Assembly (NCBI GenBank): GCA_937877655.1
Contig: CALFJC010000139.1
Span: 1 to 55,022, forward strand
Origin: an uncultured Selenomonadales bacterium
Lineage (GTDB): Bacteria; Bacillota; Negativicutes; Selenomonadales; Selenomonadaceae
Direction: 5' to 3'
DNA length: 55,022 bases
The position numbers were made by a program, and so were the translations under genes. Of the stretch, positions 31,966-40,700 are shown in pieces (position 1 is the stretch's first letter; every line of letters starts with the position of its first letter). The notes beneath the pieces were generated by a model. That model was not told the DNA's origin. It searched no databases and worked only from the letters and a program-made list of their open reading frames with translations.

Positions 31966-33543
31966 TTATTTCGCGGGCTTGATTAATTTCGTGATCCAAT
32001 AATAATCCGAAGGATACATAATGACGCCGTCAACATATTTCGCATTGATGATATTTGTTTGCGGATAGCCGAAGAAAAGAGACGCGCCGTCGTCAAGCAA
32101 AATTTGTTGCAGTTCGATAATCAGCTGGCGACGTTTGGCGGCGTCAAATTCGGAGCTGAGTTCGTTCAACTTTGCGTCATAAGCGGGGTTGCTGTAACCG
32201 GAGCCGTTTTGGGGATTGGAGCCGTCGGCATTCGATTTCCAATACCAAGTCAAGAAAATTTCGGGGTCGCCGGTGTTGGCAGTCGTGATATTCGAGATAA
32301 GCAAATCGTATTCGCCCTTAATGCCCATGCCGTCAATCAAGTTGTAGTCGACGGTGTTAATTTTTATGTCAAAGCCGAGCTTTTTGAGATCGGATTGAAC
32401 GGCTTCGGCGTAAAGCGGAAGTTCTGCGCGGGAATTGTAAACGACAAAATCAAGTTCAAGATTTTTTCCGTCCTTATCGCGAATGCCGTCGCCGTCGGAG
32501 TCTTTCCAACCCGCCTCGTCAAGAAGTTGCGCGGCTCGTTCGGGATTGTAAGAATTGGGGTCTTTTAATTGATCAAAACCGTAATCAAGCGAAGGCGGCA
32601 CGGGAGCTTTGCCGGGAATAAAAGTTTTCTTCAAAAGAACGTCGTTATAAGTTTCTCTGTCGCAACCCGCGATTAATGCCGCACGAACTTTCGGATCACT
32701 CAAAATGTGATCGGGCTTTTGATTGAGTCTGGCAAGCACGACGCGCAGGCTGGCAATTTCGTCAATGTGGAATTTGTCATTGGCTTTGAAAATGTCAATG
32801 TCGCCCGCCGCGATATTAACTGCAACATCGACATCTCCCGACTGAAGAGCCATTGCACGAGTATTCGGATCGTCAATCGAAGGAATTTCAACCGTCTGAT
32901 AAGGAACTTCGCCGTCCCAATAATTTTCATTGCGTTTCATGACGGCGCGTTCCTTAACGAAACTTTCAACCATGTAAGGTCCCGTGCAAATCGGTCCTTC
33001 TTTGGAAAAATCGCGAGCAGGCTCGGCGGTTGTGTCGACGATTATAAACAGCGGGTCTGCAAGGTAGCCGGGCATACCGGGCAAAGGTTTATTGGTTTGA
33101 ATAATTAAATTTTGTCCGTCCGCCGTCATCGAGGCGTATTCAAAGAAAGTTGCGGCGCGAGTATTTTTTGCAAAGGCGCGTTCGATTGAATTCTTGACGG
33201 CTTCGGCGGTTAAAGGCGTGCCGTTGGAAAATTTCACGTTATCGCGGATTTTAAATGTCCACGTCAAATGATCGTCGCTGACTTGCCAACTTTCGGCGAG
33301 CCACGGCTGGATATTCATTTTTTCATCAAATTTCGTGAGGCATTCACCCAAGCCATAGCGCATGACAACCCAACCGAAATAATTTTGCGTTGGTTCGAGG
33401 GTGTCGGCAAAATTCGTGACGCCGACTTTCAAAACATTTGGATCGCCGCCCGAAGAAGAACCGCTGTCATCTCCGCCGCAACCCGAAAAAAACAGTGCTC
33501 CCGCGCAGAGAGCCGCCGTGAGTAATTTTTTCCATTTGAACAT
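31966..33543 (-). CDS. Solute-binding lipoprotein, family 5 (NikA/DppA-like)
   Basis: 525 residues from the ATG at 33543, 7 nt after AAGGAG; the GTG nine bases upstream is inside the ribosome-binding region. Signal peptide with lipobox FSGC (Cys22), then a Gly/Ser linker. The family 5 signature is visible (LAESWQVSDDHLTWTFKIRD, FSNGTPLTAEAVKNSIERA). RYGLGECLTKFDE and the ADPLFIIVDT segment resemble nickel- or metallophore-binding members (NikA, CntA) more than peptide binders; this is by eye. The ligand may be a metal chelate, and the B12 riboswitch upstream argues for cobalt or a corrinoid precursor. A DSDGDGIRDKDG segment near residue 370 looks like a calcium-binding loop. Confidence 0.88.
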   Translation of the reverse strand: MFKWKKLLTAALCAGALFFSGCGGDDSGSSSGGDPNVLKVGVTNFADTLEPTQNYFGWVVMRYGLGECLTKFDEKMNIQPWLAESWQVSDDHLTWTFKIRDNVKFSNGTPLTAEAVKNSIERAFAKNTRAATFFEYASMTADGQNLIIQTNKPLPGMPGYLADPLFIIVDTTAEPARDFSKEGPICTGPYMVESFVKERAVMKRNENYWDGEVPYQTVEIPSIDDPNTRAMALQSGDVDVAVNIAAGDIDIFKANDKFHIDEIASLRVVLARLNQKPDHILSDPKVRAALIAGCDRETYNDVLLKKTFIPGKAPVPPSLDYGFDQLKDPNSYNPERAAQLLDEAGWKDSDGDGIRDKDGKNLELDFVVYNSRAELPLYAEAVQSDLKKLGFDIKINTVDYNLIDGMGIKGEYDLLISNITTANTGDPEIFLTWYWKSNADGSNPQNGSGYSNPAYDAKLNELSSEFDAAKRRQLIIELQQILLDDGASLFFGYPQTNIINAKYVDGVIMYPSDYYWITKLIKPAK

Positions 33544-33555
33544 TAAAACCACTCC

Positions 33556-33930
33556 TTAAAAATTATTTTTAATCGCATAACCTGCCGCGTTCAAAACTTC
33601 AATCGTCCGATTAAAATTTTCGCTTTTGACAAAAATATAATCGGTGTTGAATGTCGAGACGGCAAAAATTCCGATTTGATTTTCAGCCAACAAAACAGAA
33701 ATTTTTGCCAAAATTCCCGTCAACGAAAAATCCAAAACACCCGCGATTCTGAAACACTTCCGGTCATCTTCCCGCGCAGAAATATTTTCGGGAGTTTTCT
33801 TCGTCAAGCATACCAGAGAAATTTCTTTGTCCGTCCTGCCGACAAAATAAATCTCGTCGTTCAAACAAATATTTTTCGTCGAGTCGAGTTTGCAGATTGT
33901 GAAATCGAAGTTCAAAATTTCCAATTCCAT
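33556..33930 (-). CDS. ACT-domain protein inside the transporter operon
   Basis: 124 residues from the ATG at 33930, 6 nt after GAGGAG. A longer reading to 34221 overlaps the permease gene in another frame and is not credible. The C-terminal 65 residues (FRIAGVLDFSLTGILAKISV, then LAENQIGIFAVSTFNTDYIF) are an ACT_7/CASTOR-like ACT domain, which binds amino acids or other small ligands. The N-terminal 60 residues form a second, poorly conserved ACT-like half (ICKLDSTKNICLNDEIYF). It lies 11 nt after the permease stop and 12 nt before the binding-protein gene, so it is part of the operon. A sensor of the transported ligand or of an amino acid is plausible but unproven. Confidence 0.8.
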   Translation of the reverse strand: MELEILNFDFTICKLDSTKNICLNDEIYFVGRTDKEISLVCLTKKTPENISAREDDRKCFRIAGVLDFSLTGILAKISVLLAENQIGIFAVSTFNTDYIFVKSENFNRTIEVLNAAGYAIKNNF

Positions 33931-33941
33931 AAAATTTCTCC

Positions 33942-34760
33942 TCATTGTTGACGCGGGTCGAGGACGTCGCGCAAGCTGTCTCCCCAGAGATTGAAAGTTG
34001 CCACGACAATAAAAATCGCTGCGCCCGGATAAACCATCAGCCACGGAGCAGTTTGAATATATTGCCGCCCTTCGTTGAGCATCAATCCCCATTCGGGCGT
34101 CGGAGGTTGTGCGCCGAAGCCTAAAAAAGATAAGCCCGCAATTTCCATCATCATTGTCCCGATGTCCATTGCGCCCGTGATAACGACCATCGGTAAAATG
34201 TTCGGCAAAATATGTCGCCACAAAATATTTATCGTTTTGGTGCCGTTGACCTGCGCGGCGATTATAAAATCATTGTTGCGAAGTTTTATAACGAGACTTC
34301 TGACAAGGCGCGCATATTTCGCCCAACCGACAGCCAAAAGCGCAATGATTGTGTTGACGACCGAGCCGCCCAAAATTCCCGCAATCGCTATCGCCAAAAC
34401 GACGCCGGGAAATGCAAGCATCATATCGGCAAAACGCATTAAAACAATTTCGACTTTGCCGCCGAAATAACCCGAAGTTATTCCGACAACAGAACCGACA
34501 ATCGCGAGCAAAATCACAAGACAAATCGTCATGAACAATGAAACTTGAGTTCCCGCAATAATTCTCGACAAAGTATCTCGTCCGAGTTTGTCCGTGCCCA
34601 GCAAATGTTCGGTGGAAGGCGGTTGCAAAACGTTGCGCATGTTCCCGTCAAAAGGATCTTGCGGCGCGAGGTAAGGCGCGAAAATCGCCACGAATAAAAT
34701 CAAAATCACTGCCGCGCTGTAAATCGCGAACAGCCGATTTTTCTTGAAAACTTCAATCAA
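33942..34760 (-). CDS. ABC transporter permease (DppC/NikC-like)
   Basis: 272 residues starting at TTG, whose bases overlap the previous stop codon (TTGA). Five to six membrane helices. The N-terminal helix is followed by the periplasmic segment with LGTDKLGRDTLSRI, a hallmark of the family. The cytoplasmic EAA loop (VNGTKTINILWRHILPN) contacts the ATPases, and the GLSFLGFGAQPPTPEWG segment is typical of DppC/NikC. It works with the other permease as a heterodimeric channel in the inner membrane. Confidence 0.9.
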   Translation of the reverse strand: MIEVFKKNRLFAIYSAAVILILFVAIFAPYLAPQDPFDGNMRNVLQPPSTEHLLGTDKLGRDTLSRIIAGTQVSLFMTICLVILLAIVGSVVGITSGYFGGKVEIVLMRFADMMLAFPGVVLAIAIAGILGGSVVNTIIALLAVGWAKYARLVRSLVIKLRNNDFIIAAQVNGTKTINILWRHILPNILPMVVITGAMDIGTMMMEIAGLSFLGFGAQPPTPEWGLMLNEGRQYIQTAPWLMVYPGAAIFIVVATFNLWGDSLRDVLDPRQQ

Positions 34761-35695
34761 CGTTGTTCACCCTTCCGCAATTTTGGATCGAGATAGGAAT
34801 ACGACAAGTCGACCAAAAAATTTATCATCATGTAGACGACGGCTATCCATAACACGAAACCTTCAATCAGCGGATAATCGCGCATCATTATTGCCCGTAC
34901 CGCCATATTGCCCATGCCCGGCCAAGAGAAAACTATTTCGATAACCGCGACGCCGCCGAGCAGCCAACCGATTGACATTCCCAAAAGAGTTATCAGCGGC
35001 AAAACGGCATTGGGCAAAACATGTTTCCATAAAATTGCAGACTCGCTTAAGCCTCGCGCCCGCGCTCCCACGACGTAATCTTGATGAAGTTCATCCAAAA
35101 TTACCGTGCGCACCTGCCGAACATATTTTGTCGATTGATAAATTGCCAAAGTTATCGCGGGCAAAATTATTCCCTTCGCCGTGACTGTCGAGCTTGCGAT
35201 TGGGAAAAGTCCGAGTTTCAAGCCGAAAATATAAAGCAAAATTAATCCCAGCCAAAAATTGGGCATTGAAACTCCGATAAACGAAAAAAATCTTACGAGA
35301 TAATCGGGCCATTCGTTTTGTCTTACTGCCGACCAAATGCCCAGCGGAATTGAAATTATCAGCACGAAAATAACTGTCACGAACGCCAATAAAATTGTTC
35401 CGACAAAACCTTCCGATAATTTTTCGACGACAGGTTTTTTCGCCGAGTAACTCATTCCCATATCGCCGTGAAGAAGTCCCGCCGCCCAATTTCCGTATTG
35501 CACCAAAAACGGCTTGTCGAGTCCGAGTTCTTCTCGCGTCTTCTGCAAAACTTCTTCGGAAACGATTGTATCTGCCGATTCGAGGAGCATTGCGGCAGGA
35601 TCGCCGGGCGCAAGGTAAGCCAAACAAAACGTCAAGAAACTCACGCCGATTAACGTTATCAGCATTTGCAAAAGACGATTCGCCAACCGATTCAA
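34757..35695 (-). CDS. ABC transporter permease (DppB/NikB-like), first gene of the operon
   Basis: 312 residues starting at the TTG at 35695, 5 nt after GGAGGTGA; an upstream TTG in the same frame lies before that site. Six membrane helices, with the first (LLQMLITLIGVSFLTFCLAY) ending in APGDPA, the usual sequence of this family. The EAA loop is RARGLSESAILWKHVLPN, and EIVFSWPGMGNMAVRAIMMRDYP is the conserved final loop, closer in style to NikB than to OppB. It is the first gene after the cobalamin riboswitch, so the whole operon to 30155 should respond to B12. Confidence 0.9.
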   Translation of the reverse strand: MNRLANRLLQMLITLIGVSFLTFCLAYLAPGDPAAMLLESADTIVSEEVLQKTREELGLDKPFLVQYGNWAAGLLHGDMGMSYSAKKPVVEKLSEGFVGTILLAFVTVIFVLIISIPLGIWSAVRQNEWPDYLVRFFSFIGVSMPNFWLGLILLYIFGLKLGLFPIASSTVTAKGIILPAITLAIYQSTKYVRQVRTVILDELHQDYVVGARARGLSESAILWKHVLPNAVLPLITLLGMSIGWLLGGVAVIEIVFSWPGMGNMAVRAIMMRDYPLIEGFVLWIAVVYMMINFLVDLSYSYLDPKLRKGEQR

Positions 35696-35778
35696 AAAGT
35701 TCACCTCCAAAAAAAATTTCCCGCCCGCATTGCGAACAGGAACTCAATCAAAAACTTGGAATTGAGAATTATTTTTTC

Positions 35779-35810
35779 ATTCCTAATTCCTAATTCCTCA
35801 TTCCTAATTG
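35779..35810. repeat. Short AGGAATT tandem tract
   Basis: Three to four copies of TCCTAATT, with one changed base, between the riboswitch and the permease gene. It would be transcribed as part of the leader. Confidence 0.75.
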
Positions 35811-35860
35811 AAAAAAAATCTCCGTCCCCGTCACTCGCAGGTCAAGCGGCGATTGTTAAT

Positions 35861-36060
35861 CGGGCAATTCTCCCGGCTCCGAGTCATCGCTCCGCCGCGC
35901 CTTCCCAGGTTAGGTTATAGCTTGTAGCTTATAGCTTATAGAATTTTCTATCAGCTATCACCTAATTCTCCCAGTGACATAATTGCGGCATCGCTCGTCG
36001 TTACGGTGACGTGATCGCTTCGGCTTATACCGAATTCCTTATTGAGGCTTGCGCCACCCG
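35861..36060 (-). promoter_or_regulatory. Cobalamin riboswitch
   Basis: Read on the minus strand, the 200 nt contain in order GGTGGCGCAAGCCTCAATAA, GGAATTCGGT...GCCGAAGCGATCACGTCACC, GTCACTGGGA, a variable U/A-rich arm (TATAAGCTATAAGCTAC), and TGGGAAGGCGCGG...GCGATGACTCGGAGCCGGGAG. The last block matches the highly conserved 3' core of cobalamin aptamers (GGGAAGG, GATGA, the GCC-GGGAGA strand). Downstream of the aptamer lies GACGGGGACGGAG followed by T8; ACGGGGAC there can pair (7 of 8) with GTCACCGT in the core, which may form the switching structure. B12 binding should turn the downstream transporter operon off. Confidence 0.85.
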
Positions 36061-36088
36061 ATCCAATCCATATTCAATTTTCGCGGCT

Positions 36089-36117
36089 ATGATAAGCTAA
36101 ATTTATCGGCGTGTCAA
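36089..36117 (-). promoter_or_regulatory. Promoter of the cobalamin-riboswitch operon
   Basis: Minus-strand TTGACA (36112-36117), a 17-nt spacer and TATCAT (36089-36094), about 30 nt before the start of the aptamer. This is what a riboswitch leader needs. Confidence 0.75.
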
Positions 36118-36135
36118 TGACGGCGGCAATGTCTC

Positions 36136-36164
36136 TTGCAAAATAAAAATTTTTGGTTTAAACT
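36136..36164 (+). promoter_or_regulatory. Possible promoter of the SPFH gene
   Basis: TTGCAA (36136-36141), a 17-nt spacer and TAAACT (36159-36164), 37 nt before the ATG. It is divergent from the riboswitch promoter. Confidence 0.45.
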
Positions 36165-36200
36165 TTTCCAAAATGTCCAGTTCAGAAAGGAGAATTTTTA

Positions 36201-37493
36201 ATGGGATTGATTCAAGCGGCATTGGCGGCGGCAAGCGGAGTGCTCGGTGACCAATGGAAAGAATATTTTTATTGCGACAGTCTTTCGCCGGAAATTTTGG
36301 TTGCGAAGGGGCACAGACGCAAAACCAGCCGTTGGAGTTCAAATGACGGCGACGACAACATTATCACTAACGGATCAAAAATTTCCGTCAACGACGGGCA
36401 ATGCATGATGATTGTTCAAAACGGAAAAGTTATCGATCTCTGCGCGGACAGCGGCGAATACATTTACGACAAATCAACCGAGCCGTCCCTTTTCAACAGC
36501 AACAAAACAATCGTCGAAAATATTCAAGACATTTTTTTTGCAATGCGAGATCGTTTTACTTACGGCGGCGATACAGGGCGTGACGAACGCATTTATTATT
36601 TCAACACGAAAGAAATTATCGGGAACAAATACGGCACGCCCAGCCCGATTCCTTTTCGCGTCGTCGATTACAATATCGGGCTTGATGTCGACATTGCGAT
36701 AAAATGTTTCGGCTCCTACAGCTACAAAATTATCAATCCGATTATGTTTTATTCAAATGTTTGCGGCAACGTCAAGGACGTTTATAATCGCTCCGAGATT
36801 GACGCGCAGTTGAAAACGGAATTGATGACGGCTCTTCAGCCCGCCTTTGCAAAAATTTCCGAAATGGGAATAAGATATTCGGCATTGCCCGCACATACAA
36901 CGGAAATTGCCGACGCCCTTAACCAAGTCTTAAGTCAAAAATGGGGCGAATTGCGCGGCTTGAAAGTTGTTTCTTTCGGCGTCTCGAATGTCAGCGCGAG
37001 CGAAGAAGATGCCAACATGATTAAGGAAATGCAACGTAGCGGCGCGTTGAGAAATCCTGCAATGGCGGCGGCGGCAATTACGGCGGCGCAGGCAAATGCA
37101 ATGCAAAGCGCGGCACAAAATACGGCAGGCGCAATGACAGGTTTTATGGGAATGGGCATGGCTCAACAGGCGGGCGGAGTCAACGCGGGAAATTTATTTG
37201 CAATGGCTCAACAACAACAGCAGGCGGCGCAACAATCTCAACAACAGCAAAAACCTCCCACATGGAAATGTTCGGCTTGCGGGCACGAAGAAAACCGCGG
37301 AAATTTCTGCGCGGAGTGCGGAGCACCAAAACCCGTCGTCAATGAATGGAAATGCGAATGCGGCGCAGTCAATAAAGGAAAATTCTGTTCCGAGTGCGGC
37401 AAGCCAAAGCCCGTCAGCAACGAATGGAAATGCGAATGCGGCGCAGTCAACAAAGGAAAATTCTGCGCGGAATGCGGCAAGCCTCGTCCGTAA
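36201..37493 (+). CDS. SPFH-domain protein with three C-terminal zinc ribbons
   Basis: 430 residues. Residues about 20-290 form an SPFH/virion-core-like domain of the Bacillus YdjI type (YFYCDSLSPEILVAKGHRR, ISVNDGQCMMIVQNGKVID, and ALPAHTTEIADALNQVL). A glutamine/alanine-rich linker follows (about 300-350), then three CxxC-(9-11)-CxxC zinc ribbons: WKCSACGHEENRGNFCAECG and two nearly identical copies beginning NEWKCECGAVNKGKFC. Relatives scaffold membrane or stress assemblies, often with phage-shock-like proteins; no such partner is adjacent. AAAGGAG is 8 nt before the ATG. The zinc ribbons look like a recent duplication, since the last two differ in few bases. Confidence 0.85.
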   Translation: MGLIQAALAAASGVLGDQWKEYFYCDSLSPEILVAKGHRRKTSRWSSNDGDDNIITNGSKISVNDGQCMMIVQNGKVIDLCADSGEYIYDKSTEPSLFNSNKTIVENIQDIFFAMRDRFTYGGDTGRDERIYYFNTKEIIGNKYGTPSPIPFRVVDYNIGLDVDIAIKCFGSYSYKIINPIMFYSNVCGNVKDVYNRSEIDAQLKTELMTALQPAFAKISEMGIRYSALPAHTTEIADALNQVLSQKWGELRGLKVVSFGVSNVSASEEDANMIKEMQRSGALRNPAMAAAAITAAQANAMQSAAQNTAGAMTGFMGMGMAQQAGGVNAGNLFAMAQQQQQAAQQSQQQQKPPTWKCSACGHEENRGNFCAECGAPKPVVNEWKCECGAVNKGKFCSECGKPKPVSNEWKCECGAVNKGKFCAECGKPRP

Positions 37494-37514
37494 AAAAATT
37501 AATTGTAAGATAAA

Positions 37515-37692
37515 CAGCGGGTGGTTAAGACACGGGCGCACATGGACGTGCGCCCGCCCGCAATAAAAACAGGATGTTTTTTTTGCGGGGCAAACGCCCT
37601 TTCTTTTTGCTACTTTTTCTTTGGGCGCAGCAAAGAAAAAGTAGTTAAACAAAATGATTTTGCGAATCCACTTTTTGGAAAAAAGGGGACAA
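37515..37692 (-). repeat. Multi-hairpin dispersed element, family A (reverse copy after the SPFH gene)
   Basis: The same modules as at 26688 on the opposite strand: GGGCGCACATGGACGTGCGCCC, a hairpin with the ACATCCTGT loop (seen here as ACAGGATGT), CTACTTTTTCTTTG...CAAAGAAAAAGTAG and GTGGA...AAAAGGGGACA. Stem bases differ from other copies but pairing is kept. Confidence 0.8.
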
Positions 37693-37715
37693 AATTTTCA
37701 ACATATGCGGTGCGG

Positions 37716-37744
37716 TTTACATTTTTATAGCCGCATGTTATAAT
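37716..37744 (+). promoter_or_regulatory. Promoter of nifJ
   Basis: TTTACA (37716-37721), a 17-nt spacer and TATAAT (37739-37744). An ATGCGG/CCGCAT inverted repeat (37704-37709 with 37731-37736) flanks the -35 and may be an operator. Confidence 0.8.
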
Positions 37745-37792
37745 CTTTCGCAAAATTATTTTCCAATGTTGGAAGGAGAACTCAGAAAGCTT

Positions 37793-40700
37793 ATGGCAAA
37801 AAAAATGAAGACGATGGACGGCAACCAAGCAGCGGCGTATATTTCCTACGCATTTACGGACGTCGCGGCGATTTATCCGATAACGCCGTCCTCGCCTATG
37901 GCTGAAGATGTGGACGTAATGGCGGCGAAAGGCGTCAAAAATATTTTCGGGCAAAAAGTTCGTTTAATTGAAATGCAATCGGAAGGCGGCGCGGCAGGCA
38001 CGGTTCACGGCTCGCTTCAAGCAGGCGCATTGACGACAACTTACACGGCGTCGCAAGGATTTTTATTGATGATTCCAAATCTGTACAAAATCGCGGGAGA
38101 ACTTTTGCCGGGCGTGTTCCATGTCTCGGCGCGAGCTCTGGCAACTTCGACGCTAAGCATCTTCGGAGATCATCAAGACGTTATGGCGGCGCGTCAAACG
38201 GGTTGCGCAATGTTCGCCGAGTCAAGTGTCCAAGAAGTTATGGATTTGTCGGCAGTGGCGCATCTCGCGGCGATTAAGGGCAGAATTCCCTTTATAAATT
38301 TCTTTGACGGCTTCCGCACGTCGCATGAGATTCAAAAAATCGAAGTCATTGATTATGCAGACCTTGCAAAAATTTTGGACTTCGACGCCGTGAACTCTTT
38401 CCGCCGCAATGCGCTTAATCCCGATCATCCCGTCATGCGCGGTACCGCAACCAATCCAGATGTTTATTTCCAAATTCGCGAGACCGTCAACAACAATTAC
38501 GATAAATTACCCGACATTGTTGAAGAAATTATGGCAGACGTCGCGAAAATTACGGGGCGCGTTCATCATCTCTTCGATTACAGCGGAGCTCCCGACGCCG
38601 AAAGAATTATTATCGCCATCGGTTCGGGTTGCCAAGCCGCTTCGGAGGCGGCGGCTTATCTCAATGAACGCGGAGAAAAAGTCGGCGTTGTCAGCGTCCA
38701 TCTTTATCGCCCGTTCTCCGTCAAACATTTCCTTAACGCAATTCCCAAAACCGTTAAGAAAATCGCCGTCCTCGACCGCACAAAAGAATCGGGAGCCGTC
38801 GGCGAACCGCTTTATCTTGACGTGAAATCTGCTTTCTACGACGCCGATATTAAACCCGTGATTGTCGGCGGACGTTACGGGCTCGGCGGAAAAGATACAA
38901 CGCCCGACCAACTCTTAGCCGTTTTTGAAGAACTTAAAAAAGATTCGCCAATGAACGGTTTCACAATCGGTATTGAAGACGACATTTCAAATAAATCTCT
39001 CGCAACTTCTCATCATGACGTTGACTTGACGCCCGAAGGAACTACTGCCTGCAAATTCTGGGGGCTCGGCTCGGACGGAACTGTCGGCGCGAATAAATCT
39101 GCCATTAAAATTATCGGCGACAACACGGAACTTTACGCGCAAGCTTATTTCGCCTATGACTCCAAAAAATCGGGCGGTATTACAATGAGCCATTTGCGCT
39201 TCGGAAAATTGCCGATAACTTCGCCTTACCTTATCACTAAGCCCGATTTTGTTTCCTGTTCGCAAAAAAGTTATGTCCATCATTACAATCTTATTGCGGG
39301 CTTGAAACCGAACGGCACTTTCCTTTTGAACACCGATTGGAGCGACGAAAAACTCGGCAAGAAACTTAAACCTTACATGAAACGCTACATTAAGGAAAAT
39401 AATATCAACGTCTACACCGTCAACGCCGTAAAAATCGCGGGCGAACTCGGACTCGGCGGGCGTTTCAATATGGTTATGCAAGCCGCTTTCTTCAAACTCG
39501 CGAATATCATTCCGATTGAAGAAGCCGTTAAATATCTTAAAGACGCCGTCGAAAAATCTTACGGCTCGAAGGGACAAAATATCGTTGACATGAACTGCGG
39601 CGCGATTGATAAGGGCATTGAGGCTCTGCACAAAGTCGACACCGCCGATTGGGACGTTGAAGATACCAGCATGAATCAAAAATCTCAGCAAGTCAATCCG
39701 CCGAAATTTATCAGCGAAGTTCAAAACGTCATGAATCGTCAAGAGGGAGATAATCTGCCCGTCAGCAAATTTGTTGAGCTTGCGGACGGAACTTTTCCTG
39801 TCGGAGGCACGGCTTACGAAAAACGCGGCACGGCTATTAAAGTTCCCGCTTGGGATAAATCAAAATGTATCGGTTGCAATCAATGTTCGTTCGTCTGCCC
39901 GCACGCGGCAATTCGCCCGATTCTTACAACCAACGACGAACTTAAAAATGCTCCCGAAAACATGGAATCAATTCCGTCAAAAATTTCTCGCGGCGCGTAC
40001 AATCTTACAATCGCCGTTTCGACTTATGATTGTCTCGGTTGCGGAAATTGTGCGCAAGTTTGTCCGAAGCAAGCTTTAACTATGGTTAGATTTGACGACG
40101 CGGCTAAAGCCCGACAAAAAATTTTCGACTTCGGAATTAAAGTTGCGCCGAAAAATAATCCGACCAAAAAAACAACGGTTATCGGCAGTCAATTTGAACA
40201 GCCGCTGTTTGAATTCAGCGGTGCCTGCGCGGGTTGCGGCGAAACTCCTTACGCAAAACTTTTGACGCAACTTTTCGGCGACAGAATGATGATTGCCAAT
40301 GCTACGGGCTGTTCCTCGATTTGGGGCGCGTCGGCTCCCGCCATGCCTTACACAAAAAATTATCGCGGGCACGGCGTTGCTTGGGGCAATTCGCTTTTTG
40401 AAGATAACGCCGAATACGGGCTCGGAATGTTTTTAGGCGTCAAGGCGATTCGTGAGGCTTTGGCTTCCGACGCAGAAAAAGTTCTTGACGAAAATATTTC
40501 CGAAGAACTTCGCGCCGCTTTGACTGATTGGAAAGAAAATCTCAACGTCAGCGAAAATACCAGAGACCGCGCAGATAAATTATCTGAACTTCTTGCCGCG
40601 CAGAAAGGCGATAATCCCCTGCTCAATAAAATTTATGACAACCGCGACTTCTTCGTTAAGCGTTCGCAATGGATTCTCGGCGGCGACGGCTGGGCTTACG

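Noticed and set aside
33931..34221. N-terminal extension of the ACT-domain gene
   Set aside because: It overlaps the permease gene in another frame and is an Arg/Cys-rich shadow translation. A good ribosome-binding site lies before the ATG at 33930.
37704..37736. Rex operator at the nifJ promoter
   Set aside because: The ATGCGG/CCGCAT inverted repeat does not resemble the TTGTGA-type Rex site, so it is noted only as a possible operator.
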